From Oligoflexia bacterium (GTDB taxonomy: Bacteria; Bdellovibrionota; UBA1018; CAIMNF01), in the NCBI GenBank assembly GCA_903845155.1, contig CAIMWN010000017.1:1-39859 (forward strand): a DNA stretch of 39,859 bases, given 5' to 3'. The position numbers and the translations under genes are program-made. Position 1 is the first letter of the stretch. Every line of letters begins with the position of its first letter. The notes under the pieces were generated by a model, which saw nothing but the letters and a program-made list of their open reading frames with translations, had not been told where the DNA came from and did not search any database. Positions 1-7,921 of this stretch are shown piece by piece.

Positions 1-179
1 AGCAGCAGCAACAGCAGCAAAATCCTTAAGTTAGCGCTGGCTTTGGATCGCTGATCTCACTAAGTGACGAAAATGATAGTGTATTTTTTTGCCTAATTTA
101 TTTACATCCCTGACTAAAGTTTAGCCTGAACTTTGACGATAAGTTGTACAGAACGTTATCGAACTTAAAGAGGGTTAAT

Positions 180-1808
180 ATGATTAATTGGGATGATTTA
201 AAACACATACACGTGATCCGCAAGCTACAGCAAATCATTGGTCAATGGTTTTACGCAGAAGTATTTTTCCTTGATGAGAGAGGAAATGTGCGGAATTACG
301 ACCCCTATGATCGTCAGCGAGAGTTTAAAAACCCTTTGTGTGCAAACCTCCTTCCAAAGGAAGCGGGGCGTGATTGGATTATGAATTATTTTCGTGAGAC
401 CTCAGATCGTTTCTCACAAGATAAAGAAAACCATATGATGGCAAATGGGCCACTTGGGTTTGATAAAGTGTTTATTTCAAAAATTGAACTTGAAGGCGAA
501 TACCTGGGCTCAGTGGTCGCTTATTGTTATATCGAAAATACGGTACCCAAGCAGGACATTGAATCAGTGGTTAAAAAAATCACTGAAAAAGGAATGGACC
601 CGGAACTTTTTGAGCAAGCAGTTCAAAAAATGAAAGCCCTTTCGCCATCGGAAGTAAAATACTTTTTCGAGTTAGTCGAACTCGTAGCCCAAGAAATTAC
701 TACCTTTCATACTGAGATTTCGAAACGTGAGGCGCGAATTCATGCGCTCAGCAATCAGCTGGAGAATCGTTATAGTTACGATCAAATGATTGGTAAATCA
801 AAACCGATGCAAGAGCTCTACTCTGTACTTGATAAAATTGCGAGTTCAGAAGCTACGGTTTTAGTCCAAGGGGATAACGGAACCGGTAAAGAGTTGATTG
901 CGAGATCGATCCACTTTAACTCGCCAAGAAAAAACGCAAGTTTTGTGACCGTGAACTGTTCTGCCTTCAATGAAAATTTACTAGATAGCGAATTATTTGG
1001 ACACGTAAAGGGCTCATTCACTGGAGCTATTAAAGATAAAAAGGGCCTCTTTGAAGCAGCTCACAATGGAACATTGTTCCTGGATGAAATCGGGGATATG
1101 ACTCTGACGATGCAAGTAAAGCTACTTCGCGTGCTTCAGCAAGGAACCTTGATTCCTGTTGGCGGTACCGAGGAACGTAAGGTTGAAGTCCGGGTGATCG
1201 CAGCGACTAATAAAGACCTAAAGGCGATGATTGAAGAAGGTACGTTTAGGGAAGATCTTTATTATCGTATCAACGTAATTAATATTCAGGTTCCGTGCTT
1301 GCGAGATCGCAAGGAAGATATTCCTGTGCTCGTCGATCACTTCTTGCTGAAAAGTTGTAAAGAAAAGGAAGTACCACTGAAGCAAATTACGTCTCGCGCC
1401 ATGGAGAAGATTTTTGATTATCAGTGGCCAGGAAACATTCGTGAATTAGAAAACGAAATGGAGCGACTAGTGGTGCTTTCAGGGACCGAGCAAAAGGTCG
1501 GCCCGGAGCTATTGTCTCCTCGCATTCGAGATGCAGTGGCGAGCAGTGGCTCAGGCGGAAAGAGCATGAACTTTAAGTACGCTGGAAAACTGAGAGACGC
1601 CATGGAAGAACTTGAAAAGACCATGATTAAAGAAGGACTCCGTAGAACGAAGTGGAATAAAAGCAAGCTCGCAAAAGAGCTTGGAATTTCACGAGCAGGA
1701 CTCATTATGAAAGTAGAAAAATACGGGCTCGATAAACGAAAGCTGCGTGAGGCTGAACTTGCGGCTGCGGCAGGTGGTAACGCTGGAAATGGCGGAGATG
1801 TTGCCTAA
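180..1808 (+). CDS. Sigma-54-dependent transcriptional activator (bacterial enhancer-binding protein)
   Basis: A 542-residue activator that would use ATP hydrolysis to open sigma-54 promoters. The N-terminal ~190 residues form a sensory region I cannot assign firmly (GAF/PocR-like in feel), followed by a short helical linker. The AAA+ core has a Walker A GDNGTGKE at about 231-238, the sigma-54 contact loop GSFTGA at 278-283 (Ser replaces the usual Ala, a common variant) and a Walker B LFLDEIGD at about 299-306. A Fis-type helix-turn-helix lies near 496-518. There is no phosphoacceptor receiver domain, so a ligand or partner protein is the likely input. I chose ATG 180 because AGAGGG lies just upstream; an in-frame TTG at 144 lacks a ribosome site. 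A strong hairpin terminator follows. The target genes are unknown; a sigma-54 promoter exists at 30.87 kb, but nothing in the sequence links the two. Confidence 0.93.
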   Translation: MINWDDLKHIHVIRKLQQIIGQWFYAEVFFLDERGNVRNYDPYDRQREFKNPLCANLLPKEAGRDWIMNYFRETSDRFSQDKENHMMANGPLGFDKVFISKIELEGEYLGSVVAYCYIENTVPKQDIESVVKKITEKGMDPELFEQAVQKMKALSPSEVKYFFELVELVAQEITTFHTEISKREARIHALSNQLENRYSYDQMIGKSKPMQELYSVLDKIASSEATVLVQGDNGTGKELIARSIHFNSPRKNASFVTVNCSAFNENLLDSELFGHVKGSFTGAIKDKKGLFEAAHNGTLFLDEIGDMTLTMQVKLLRVLQQGTLIPVGGTEERKVEVRVIAATNKDLKAMIEEGTFREDLYYRINVINIQVPCLRDRKEDIPVLVDHFLLKSCKEKEVPLKQITSRAMEKIFDYQWPGNIRELENEMERLVVLSGTEQKVGPELLSPRIRDAVASSGSGGKSMNFKYAGKLRDAMEELEKTMIKEGLRRTKWNKSKLAKELGISRAGLIMKVEKYGLDKRKLREAELAAAAGGNAGNGGDVA

Positions 1809-1827
1809 GTAATAAAACTTAAAGTGC

Positions 1828-1866
1828 AAAAAAGGATGATGGAACAAAGCTCCATCATCCTTTTTC
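1828..1866 (+). terminator. Intrinsic terminator, probably bidirectional
   Basis: A perfect stem of about 15 bp (arm GGATGATGGA preceded by an A-run; arm TCCATCATCC followed by a T-run) with a 7-nt loop. It lies 20 nt after the activator stop codon and faces the end of the convergent OmpW-like gene. The A-run on one side and the T-run on the other suit termination on both strands. Confidence 0.92.
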
Positions 1867-1896
1867 ATTTTAAATCCGTTCTCATTTCAGATTAAC

Positions 1897-2514
1897 TTAG
1901 AATTTAACGCCAAGACCAAGGCCGAATACCCATGGGTTAATTTTTAAGGTATCAAGCACTGTTCCTGAAGCGGCTGCAGAAACGTCTGTAGACATCATGA
2001 TTTTCTTCACATCTACGTTAATAAATGTTGGACCAGTAAGGGGGAAGTCCGAACCCACTTCAAATGCAGGAGCGATGCTGTTGGTAGTTGCAAGCGCAGC
2101 TCCACCGGCATTTAAATTACCATTGAAGAAGATAGTCCAGTTCAAACCAACTCCGATGTATGGATTAAATGAAGTGCCTAATAATTCTTTAAAGTGATAT
2201 TGAGCAGTCAAAGTAGGTGGCAATACGTTGATTGAACCAATAGCACCGCCATTGAGGGTAATGTCAGGTCTAATCATTGCTAAAATTAGCTCAAGAGATA
2301 AATTATTAGCTACAAAATAAGTGAAGTCAAATTCAGGAGCCGCTTGTCCCTTCACGTCTACTGTTAAATTATTGTTGCTTACGCTTGGAGCAACCATAAT
2401 CGCACGTGAACGCATCCAAAATTCACCTGAATTTTGTGCTTGTGCAATGACGGGCATGAGCATTGCTAATCCTAATACGGCTAAACTGAGTTTTTGGGTA
2501 AATGCTTTTTTCAT
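1897..2514 (-). CDS. OmpW-family outer membrane beta-barrel protein
   Basis: A 205-residue outer membrane protein resembling OmpW, a small eight-stranded barrel family for hydrophobic solutes. The start is ATG 2514, preceded by AGGAAAGAG; an upstream in-frame start at 2553 would precede the signal peptide and has no comparable site. Residues 1-27 form a signal peptide with a Lys-Lys start, a hydrophobic core and cleavage after AQAQ. The mature part has alternating strands, an OmpW-like block FDFTYFVANNLSLE, the strand LTAQYHFKELLG with a following PYIGVGLN, and a C-terminal phenylalanine, the usual barrel-assembly signal. The gene lies 38 bp after phhA on the same strand, so it may be the last gene of the aromatic amino-acid operon. 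A role in taking up aromatic compounds would be inference only. Confidence 0.82.
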   Translation of the reverse strand: MKKAFTQKLSLAVLGLAMLMPVIAQAQNSGEFWMRSRAIMVAPSVSNNNLTVDVKGQAAPEFDFTYFVANNLSLELILAMIRPDITLNGGAIGSINVLPPTLTAQYHFKELLGTSFNPYIGVGLNWTIFFNGNLNAGGAALATTNSIAPAFEVGSDFPLTGPTFINVDVKKIMMSTDVSAAASGTVLDTLKINPWVFGLGLGVKF

Positions 2515-2552
2515 AATACTCTTTCCTTTCGTCGGACGTGTTGTGGAACTCA

Positions 2553-3263
2553 CTATTGAATTCCTTTTTTAAACGCATCTAAGCATTGATAAAGATCACT
2601 TAGTTGCTCAATTAAAAAAATTTGTTTTTGAAACTCATCGATTCTGAACTCTAGTGTTCTGATTTTCTCTAAATTAAAAGTGTGAACCTTTGGTTCGTTG
2701 CTTAAGGCGAACCGAGTCTCAGCGGTGGACGACGCGAGCCCCGCGCCTAAAACGCGAATCCCTTCTGGGGTTTTAATGAGTGAGAATTCCAATGCAAACC
2801 AAAAGAGGCGCTCAAACTGTCGGCAAATTTCAGGTTGATGGATAAACGGACTCGCCACTTCCCCAAAAGCACGCATAAAATTTGCATAATCAGTATTGGC
2901 TAAAAATGGAAGATGTCCGTACAAGTCATGGAAGACATCCGGTTCTGGAGTGTATGCAAGATTTGCGGGATCGCGGATGAAATTTCCGATAGGGAATTCT
3001 CCATTTTTTAGCATCACAAAAAATGACTTAGGTTCTTCATGGCCTTTAACCCAAACACCTTTATAGCCAGTAAGATTCATCAATCTTGCATTGACTGTAT
3101 CCAGATCAGGCACACAGTGTTCAGAAATTTGAAGTGCCTTGAGTCCCTGATTGAACATGGGGTGAATCTGATGAAGCCGTGAGTGGTGTTGCCGTTCGAA
3201 AAGTCGGCTCCACGTTTCATTCTCAAGAGCTGTAAAATGGTGTGGTGACGGTGAGGAAGTCAT
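2553..3263 (-). CDS. phhA: Phenylalanine 4-hydroxylase
   Basis: A 236-residue pterin-dependent iron monooxygenase that converts phenylalanine to tyrosine in the cytoplasm. The bacterial single-domain form is expected at this size, and no N-terminal regulatory ACT domain is present. The iron triad is visible as His112 and His117 in FHDLYGH and Glu159 in WFALEF. The preceding YTPEPDV and FPIGNFIRDP segments are also typical of the family. The start codon overlaps the hpd stop as ATGA, which implies translational coupling. No pterin carbinolamine dehydratase (phhB), needed to recycle the cofactor, is found in the window. Confidence 0.95.
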   Translation of the reverse strand: MTSSPSPHHFTALENETWSRLFERQHHSRLHQIHPMFNQGLKALQISEHCVPDLDTVNARLMNLTGYKGVWVKGHEEPKSFFVMLKNGEFPIGNFIRDPANLAYTPEPDVFHDLYGHLPFLANTDYANFMRAFGEVASPFIHQPEICRQFERLFWFALEFSLIKTPEGIRVLGAGLASSTAETRFALSNEPKVHTFNLEKIRTLEFRIDEFQKQIFLIEQLSDLYQCLDAFKKGIQ

Positions 3264-4315
3264 GAGTCCTTAAAAACCCCTCTTTTGGCTTGATCTCGTT
3301 CAATAGAGCGAAAGAGTGCTTTGAAATTGCCCTCACCAAAGGAGTAGTGATTTTTCCTTTGGATGATTTCAATAAAGATGGGGCCAATCAAGTTTTGGGT
3401 AAAGATCTGCAGTAAGTAGCCTTGGTCGTCTCCATCGACAAGAATCTTATGGCTCTTAATTTTTTCGCGACTTTCGGTTACGTTCTTCACTCTGTTAAAT
3501 ACCTCTTCATAGTATTCAGGATCAATATCCAAAGTACTGATGGATGTACCTTTCAAAGCATCAACTGAGGCAATAATGTCGTCAGTAAGAAATGCAAGAT
3601 GCTGAATGCCAGGACCGTGATATTCTCGGAGGTATTCGTTGATTTGCGATTTTGCTTCTGTTGCTTCATTAATGGGAATGCAAAATGTTCCACAAGGTGA
3701 TTTGAGAGCGTAAGAGGTAAGTCCAGTATTGAGACCCCGAATATCAAAGTATCGAACCTCGGTGAATCCAAAAATTGATTTATAGAAATTTGCCCAGGTT
3801 TGCATGGTTCCAAATTCGACATTGTTGGTGAGGTGATCGATCGAAAGGAAGCCTTTATCGTGGTGAGTGATTGGATCAGGAATGTTTTTAAACCCCATGG
3901 AAGCAAAAGTGTAATCGCTGTCATTGACTCCGACGAAATAAATCAGGCTACCACCAATCCCTTGAATGGCTGGGATCATTTTTTGGTCGGAAGTAAAGTA
4001 ATCGCTTTGGTTTGCAGGTGTAGCACCTCGTGTAAGCGCAAGCTCATAGGCTTCATGCGGGTTTCTAAACTTCCAGCCCATTGAACAGATTGAAGGACCA
4101 TGTTGTGACGAAAACACTACGCCGGCCGACATTTTCTCTGAATTAATCATAAAATGAATGTCATTTTGTCTAAAATAATCGATGTTTTTCGAGCCGTGAG
4201 TTTTAGTCTTTGAAAATCCGAATTCGAAGAAGAGCGATTCGAGAGTTTTGGGGTGCGGACTTGCAAACTCAACGAATTCGATGCCGATTAGGCCGAGTGG
4301 ATTATGGTTAATCAT
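3260..4315 (-). CDS. hpd: 4-hydroxyphenylpyruvate dioxygenase
   Basis: A 351-residue Fe(II) enzyme that converts 4-hydroxyphenylpyruvate to homogentisate, the second oxidation in tyrosine breakdown. It has two vicinal-oxygen-chelate halves. The metal ligands of the C-terminal half are His161 (SIDHLTNN), His239 (GIQHLAF) and Glu316 (GPIFIEIIQRK), followed by the family C-terminal segment with GEGNFKALF. I chose ATG 4315 because GGAGAAC lies upstream and the ATG overlaps the hmgA stop as ATGA; an in-frame ATG at 4348 would run into hmgA. The tyrosine aminotransferase that should supply the substrate is not in the window. Confidence 0.96.
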   Translation of the reverse strand: MINHNPLGLIGIEFVEFASPHPKTLESLFFEFGFSKTKTHGSKNIDYFRQNDIHFMINSEKMSAGVVFSSQHGPSICSMGWKFRNPHEAYELALTRGATPANQSDYFTSDQKMIPAIQGIGGSLIYFVGVNDSDYTFASMGFKNIPDPITHHDKGFLSIDHLTNNVEFGTMQTWANFYKSIFGFTEVRYFDIRGLNTGLTSYALKSPCGTFCIPINEATEAKSQINEYLREYHGPGIQHLAFLTDDIIASVDALKGTSISTLDIDPEYYEEVFNRVKNVTESREKIKSHKILVDGDDQGYLLQIFTQNLIGPIFIEIIQRKNHYSFGEGNFKALFRSIERDQAKRGVFKDS

Positions 4316-5415
4316 GTTGTTCTCCAGCTTTTCCAATATTCTTTCCATTCGTAATCCTCAGTGGCGCCGCTCACTTGAAGTGGATTGCGGGTATCAATCA
4401 TGACTGCGATTTCATTGGTGTACTTGATGTCGTTGGTACGTTTGATTGCATCGGCCTGCGGTCCGTGATGAATGCCTTGTGGGTGAAAGGTGATCATCCC
4501 TTCTTTCGTGCCCGCTCGGCTGAAAAATTGGCCGTGGTGATAAAAAAGGACTTCATCGTAATCAATGTTTGAATGGTAAAAAGGGACTTTGAGCGCATTC
4601 GGGTCCCCGTTTTCAAGCGGCCGCGGCAGAAAGGTGCAAATGACAAATTGATTCGCGACAAAAGTGATATGGGCTGAAGGAGGAAGGTGGTAACGATCGC
4701 TCGAAACCGGACGAATGTCCTTCACGTTAATTTGCCACACCGTTAATGTGCCCTTCCATCCCACTGTATTGATGGGATAGAAGGGGTAAACGACTTTAGT
4801 GATTCCACCACAACGTCGAATCAGGAGGTCGTAATTTCCTGCGGGATGATCCTGATTCAATTCAGGTGTGGGAACTTGAATCATGGCAGGATCGAGAAGC
4901 GCATGTTGCCCGAGAATTCCTTTATCTGGAAGTCGAATTTCACTAAAGGATAGGATGTTCAGAATGTCCGTTTTTTCAAAAACTTTGAATCGAAACACGG
5001 TTCCTCTAGGAACCACGAGATAATCGCCCACTTGATATTGAAGAGGACCGAAGTCGGTTTCAAGTATTCCTTTGCCTTGATGAATAAAGAATACTTCGTC
5101 GCCATCTGCGTTTCTCATGAAGTACGGCATATCGACGTTTAAAGAGACATAAGCGATCTCGACATCATGATTAAGCAGCATGACTTCTCGTTGGCCGAGG
5201 TAATCGCCACCCTGCGTTTTTTCAATTTTTAAAGGATCAAAGGCCCGAGGTTTTAAGTCGCCTTCAATTTCTGTCCAGCCTACAGGAGGGGCAGTGCGAT
5301 AAAGATGCGCATAACGACCGAAAAACCCTTCGCGAGCGTATTCCTCTTCGTAGGTTCCTTCTGGAATATCGACGTGTGCTTGTCTGGTAACTTTTCCGCG
5401 AATATACGGGATCAT
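4312..5415 (-). CDS. hmgA: Homogentisate 1,2-dioxygenase family protein
   Basis: A 367-residue cupin-fold ring-cleaving dioxygenase expected to open homogentisate to maleylacetoacetate. It has an N-terminal cupin-like region (QYQVGDYLVVPRGTVFRF) and a C-terminal metal site. From the family, the likely iron ligands are His281 and Glu288 in FYHSNIDYDEVL and a histidine in HPQGIHHGPQ (316 or 317). It is shorter than the ~430-440-residue animal and pseudomonad enzymes and has one extra residue between the first two ligands, as in a distinct bacterial branch of the family. The start at 5415 has AGGAG 7 nt upstream. It is the first gene of the hmgA-hpd-phhA cassette; the downstream isomerase and fumarylacetoacetase genes are not in the window. 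Confidence 0.87.
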   Translation of the reverse strand: MIPYIRGKVTRQAHVDIPEGTYEEEYAREGFFGRYAHLYRTAPPVGWTEIEGDLKPRAFDPLKIEKTQGGDYLGQREVMLLNHDVEIAYVSLNVDMPYFMRNADGDEVFFIHQGKGILETDFGPLQYQVGDYLVVPRGTVFRFKVFEKTDILNILSFSEIRLPDKGILGQHALLDPAMIQVPTPELNQDHPAGNYDLLIRRCGGITKVVYPFYPINTVGWKGTLTVWQINVKDIRPVSSDRYHLPPSAHITFVANQFVICTFLPRPLENGDPNALKVPFYHSNIDYDEVLFYHHGQFFSRAGTKEGMITFHPQGIHHGPQADAIKRTNDIKYTNEIAVMIDTRNPLQVSGATEDYEWKEYWKSWRTT

Positions 5416-5499
5416 GCGACGCTCCTGACCGGGTTCGTTGTGTGGTCAGGAAATAAGATACGTCAGATAAAATATCAAAAAAAGTGCAATAGATTGATC

Positions 5500-5526
5500 A
5501 TCATGTTCAGTTTAACTGAACATGAT
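5500..5526. promoter_or_regulatory. 27-bp perfect inverted repeat upstream of hmgA, candidate operator
   Basis: Two 13-nt arms (ATCATGTTCAGTT and AACTGAACATGAT) flank one central T. The repeat lies 85 bp before the hmgA start and 13 bp after the citrate synthase stop, both genes being on the minus strand. The symmetry suits a dimeric repressor or activator controlling aromatic amino-acid breakdown. The alternative is a citrate synthase terminator, but the nearest T-run on the minus strand is about 12 nt beyond the hairpin, so that reading is weaker. Confidence 0.55.
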
Positions 5527-5539
5527 TTTAAAGAGGGCT

Positions 5540-6865
5540 CTATTCCCAAACCTGATCTTCACCCTTAAGCCATGCTTTTACATTCTCAGTAGTGACCGAT
5601 TTAGGGCGTTCGATTGGGAAATTGAGTGCACGGCACCAGCAAAGTGAAGCGAGGACTCCCAGCGCACGACTCACTCCAAATAGAACTGTATAATATTCAT
5701 AATCTTTCATTCCATAATGAATGAGCAGAGCGCCTGAATGGGCATCAACGTTTGGCCATGGGTTTTTGATTTTACCTAAAGATTGTAAAATGGGCGGAAC
5801 CGTTTCAAAAATCTTCCATACTGTATTTACGACTTTATCATCAGGCATGTGTTTTTTTGCAAACTCTTGTTGTGCGGTAAAGCGAGGATCTGTTTTGCGA
5901 AGAACGGCATGCCCGTAGCCTGGCACCACTTTTCCATCTGTAAGTGTTTTTTGAACATAGGCGGCGATTTGCTCGCCATTTGGAGTTTCTGTGCCGAGCG
6001 ATTTTTGCATTTCAAAAATCCACTTAATGACTTCTTGATTTGCTAGCCCGTGAAGAGGCCCCGCGAGTCCATTCATGCCGGCTGCAAACGCGAGATAGGG
6101 ATCACTCAATGCTGAACCAACGAGGTGAGTAGTGTGCGCGCTGACATTTCCACCTTCGTGGTCCGCGTGGATGGTCATATAAAGGCGCATCAATTCTTTG
6201 AATCCATCTTGATCAAAGCCAAGTAAATGGGCAAAATTGCCAGCCCAATCGAGCGAGTCAATAGCGGTAACTTCGGTTCCACCTTTATATTTACGACGAT
6301 AGACGTAGGCTGCAACGGCTGGAATACGCGCGATAAGGTTCATGGAGTCTTCGTAGATGAAAGACCAATAATCTTTTTTATTTACTCCTTCGGAGTATTT
6401 TTTTGCAAAAATTGAGTCATTTTGTAGTGCCATGACACCAATTACAAACTGGGTCATAGGGTGAGTTTCAAGTGGAAGTGAGTCAAGAGCTTTGTAAACG
6501 TGCGTCGGCATTTTTTTTGCTCGCTCACTCCAGTCTTGACTTAGCGTTTTGGCGTCAGCATCGGAAGGAATCTCTCCGGTCATCATCAGCCAAAATAAAC
6601 CTTCTGGAAGTGGTTCCGTTCCGCCAATCGCTTTAGGAAGTTTCTGTTGTAGTTCAGGAATAGTATATCCCCGAAAGCGAATCCCTTCTTGTGCATCTAA
6701 GAGTGAAGTTTCATACACCATGCCCGTGATTCCACGCATGCCTTGATAAATTTGTGAAAGATTCACTTCGCCGATTTTTTTAGCACCATGCTCTTTGATG
6801 ATGTCCTTAATTTCTGCGGAAAGTTGATCGGCCTTAGCTTTGAAGAGAGTTTTTAGTTTTTCCAT
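5540..6865 (-). CDS. gltA: Citrate synthase, eukaryotic (mitochondrial) type
   Basis: A 441-residue citrate synthase that condenses oxaloacetate and acetyl-CoA at entry to the TCA cycle. The sequence follows the mitochondrial family along its length, for example [50 protein letters not shown] and [12 protein letters not shown]. The catalytic residues are His272 (GPLHGL), His319 ([13 protein letters not shown]) and Asp374 (NVDAHSG), nearly the same numbers as in mature pig enzyme (274, 320, 375). I chose ATG 6865 because it gives the mature eukaryotic length; the 26-residue upstream extension has no family resemblance. Its ribosome site is weak. Eukaryote-like citrate synthases are known in Geobacteraceae. 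The gene ends just before the palindrome preceding hmgA. Confidence 0.96.
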   Translation of the reverse strand: MEKLKTLFKAKADQLSAEIKDIIKEHGAKKIGEVNLSQIYQGMRGITGMVYETSLLDAQEGIRFRGYTIPELQQKLPKAIGGTEPLPEGLFWLMMTGEIPSDADAKTLSQDWSERAKKMPTHVYKALDSLPLETHPMTQFVIGVMALQNDSIFAKKYSEGVNKKDYWSFIYEDSMNLIARIPAVAAYVYRRKYKGGTEVTAIDSLDWAGNFAHLLGFDQDGFKELMRLYMTIHADHEGGNVSAHTTHLVGSALSDPYLAFAAGMNGLAGPLHGLANQEVIKWIFEMQKSLGTETPNGEQIAAYVQKTLTDGKVVPGYGHAVLRKTDPRFTAQQEFAKKHMPDDKVVNTVWKIFETVPPILQSLGKIKNPWPNVDAHSGALLIHYGMKDYEYYTVLFGVSRALGVLASLCWCRALNFPIERPKSVTTENVKAWLKGEDQVWE

Positions 6866-6934
6866 ACTTATTATTAAATTTAAAGCATGTATGAAAAAGT
6901 CTCTATAGAAATCGCATGAAAGGAAGGAATAATT

Positions 6935-7124
6935 CAGTCGCATCCTTGACGGGCAATCGTTTATTTGTTTGAAGTCATTGGAGCTTCAATGGAGTAAAGT
7001 CGACTTTTTGAGCACGGCCTGGACGGCCGAAAGCGAAAAGGACAGGATGTCCGCGGAGACATTGCTCCATTGAAGCTCCAATGACGTTGAGCAAAATGAA
7101 GAATGCCCGTCAAGGATGCGACTG
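6935..7124. repeat. Nested perfect inverted repeats forming a large hairpin element
   Basis: The outer 21-nt arms are 6935-6955 (starts CAGTCGCATCCTTG) and 7104-7124, exact reverse complements. The inner 21-nt arms are 6974-6994 (contains ATTGGAGCTTCAATGG) and 7065-7085, also exact. The centre holds two small hairpins: CGGCC-TGGAC-GGCCG at 7015-7029 and GGACA-GGA-TGTCC at 7040-7052. The element fills most of the 261-bp gap between the barrel gene at 7127 and citrate synthase, both on minus, so it would be transcribed as a long structured RNA. It could be a non-autonomous mobile repeat, an mRNA 3'-end structure or a leader element. I see no open reading frame in it and no clear target-site duplication. 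Confidence 0.85.
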
Positions 7125-7126
7125 CT

Positions 7127-7759
7127 TTATTTCATAAACCCGAATGGGTACCGGAACCCATCAAACTTAACTTCACTAGCGCCTCCCCCCTCTTTTGGAG
7201 AGAGCGGAAAGCGGAATCGAAGGCCGTATTCCGCGCTGGTCATCAAATTCCCGCTACCTTTAGCAGATACGTTCTCCATGGCATAGGTGAGAGCAATTTG
7301 AAACTCAGGAACGATTCGCCAAATCACTCCTCCTTCATAAAAGTAGCCGGTACCACCATTGTTAGTGCGTAATCCAAATAGGCCACTGCCTGGTTGGTTG
7401 CTAAAGGTGAGCGGCGCATAACCGCCCCCAATGTAAAAACGCCAGAACTCTAATCTCATGGCGACGTTAGTGGTTGCCATGGCAAGCGCTTGGGAAGAAT
7501 TGGTGGTAAAGGTAGTGAGTCTATTTTGCAACCCTAAATCCAAATTCATAAAATGCTTGAATAAGGGAATGGGTTCATAAAAATTAAAACTGCCCACAAA
7601 CGACGAGCCAGAGACGGCAGTTTGCTGAAAAAATGCGTCACCATTTTTGACTGATCCCATAGAAGTTCCCACTTCGAAATAGGGGCTAGCATTCGCTTCG
7701 CAGTAAGCAATGTAGATAAATAAAATAGAGATGAGGATAAAGCGGAGCGTGCGGTTCAC
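7127..7759 (-). CDS. Secreted protein, probable outer membrane beta-barrel, function unknown
   Basis: A 210-residue protein with an N-terminal signal peptide (hydrophobic residues 6-19, then EANAS). The mature part is rich in Gly, Phe and alternating strands such as LEFWRFYIGGGYAPLTF, GTGYFYEGGVIWRIV and SAEYGLRFRFPL, typical of a small outer membrane barrel. The last predicted strand is followed by about 25 further residues with Gly-Gly-Gly, so the usual C-terminal phenylalanine is not terminal. The start is GTG, with a GAGG about 13 nt upstream, a rather long spacing. The stop codon sits two bases from the large inverted repeat. I do not recognise the family. Confidence 0.6.
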   Translation of the reverse strand: MNRTLRFILISILFIYIAYCEANASPYFEVGTSMGSVKNGDAFFQQTAVSGSSFVGSFNFYEPIPLFKHFMNLDLGLQNRLTTFTTNSSQALAMATTNVAMRLEFWRFYIGGGYAPLTFSNQPGSGLFGLRTNNGGTGYFYEGGVIWRIVPEFQIALTYAMENVSAKGSGNLMTSAEYGLRFRFPLSPKEGGGASEVKFDGFRYPFGFMK

Positions 7760-7841
7760 TTCTATTATATTACCTCGAGTTTATCAGACTGCGCGATCGG
7801 TAATATTTGCCGAGGGCGCAGCAATAATGGGCGCTTTAAGC

Positions 7842-7884
7842 AACCTGGTGTTTTGGTCGGCTATTCATCTATCCAGGTTTTTTT
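7842..7884 (+). promoter_or_regulatory. Hairpin with T-run in the pccB leader, possible attenuator
   Basis: The 7-bp arms AACCTGG (7842-7848) and CCAGGTT (7873-7879) enclose a 24-nt loop and are followed by seven Ts, 37 nt before the pccB start. A competing pairing GCCGA (7809-7813) with TCGGC (7857-7861) overlaps it. This is the general layout of a leader terminator with an alternative fold, but the stem is short and the loop long, so it may be chance. Confidence 0.3.
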
Positions 7885-7921
7885 ACCCCCACTTCCCACA
7901 AAAGTTGAGGTAGATTAAGGT

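Noticed and set aside
1-54. CAG/CAA-rich start of the window, possible tail of an upstream gene
   Set aside because: All three plus-strand frames give low-complexity text (Gln-, Ser- or Ala-rich) and stop within 54 bases, so neither a frame nor a product can be chosen.
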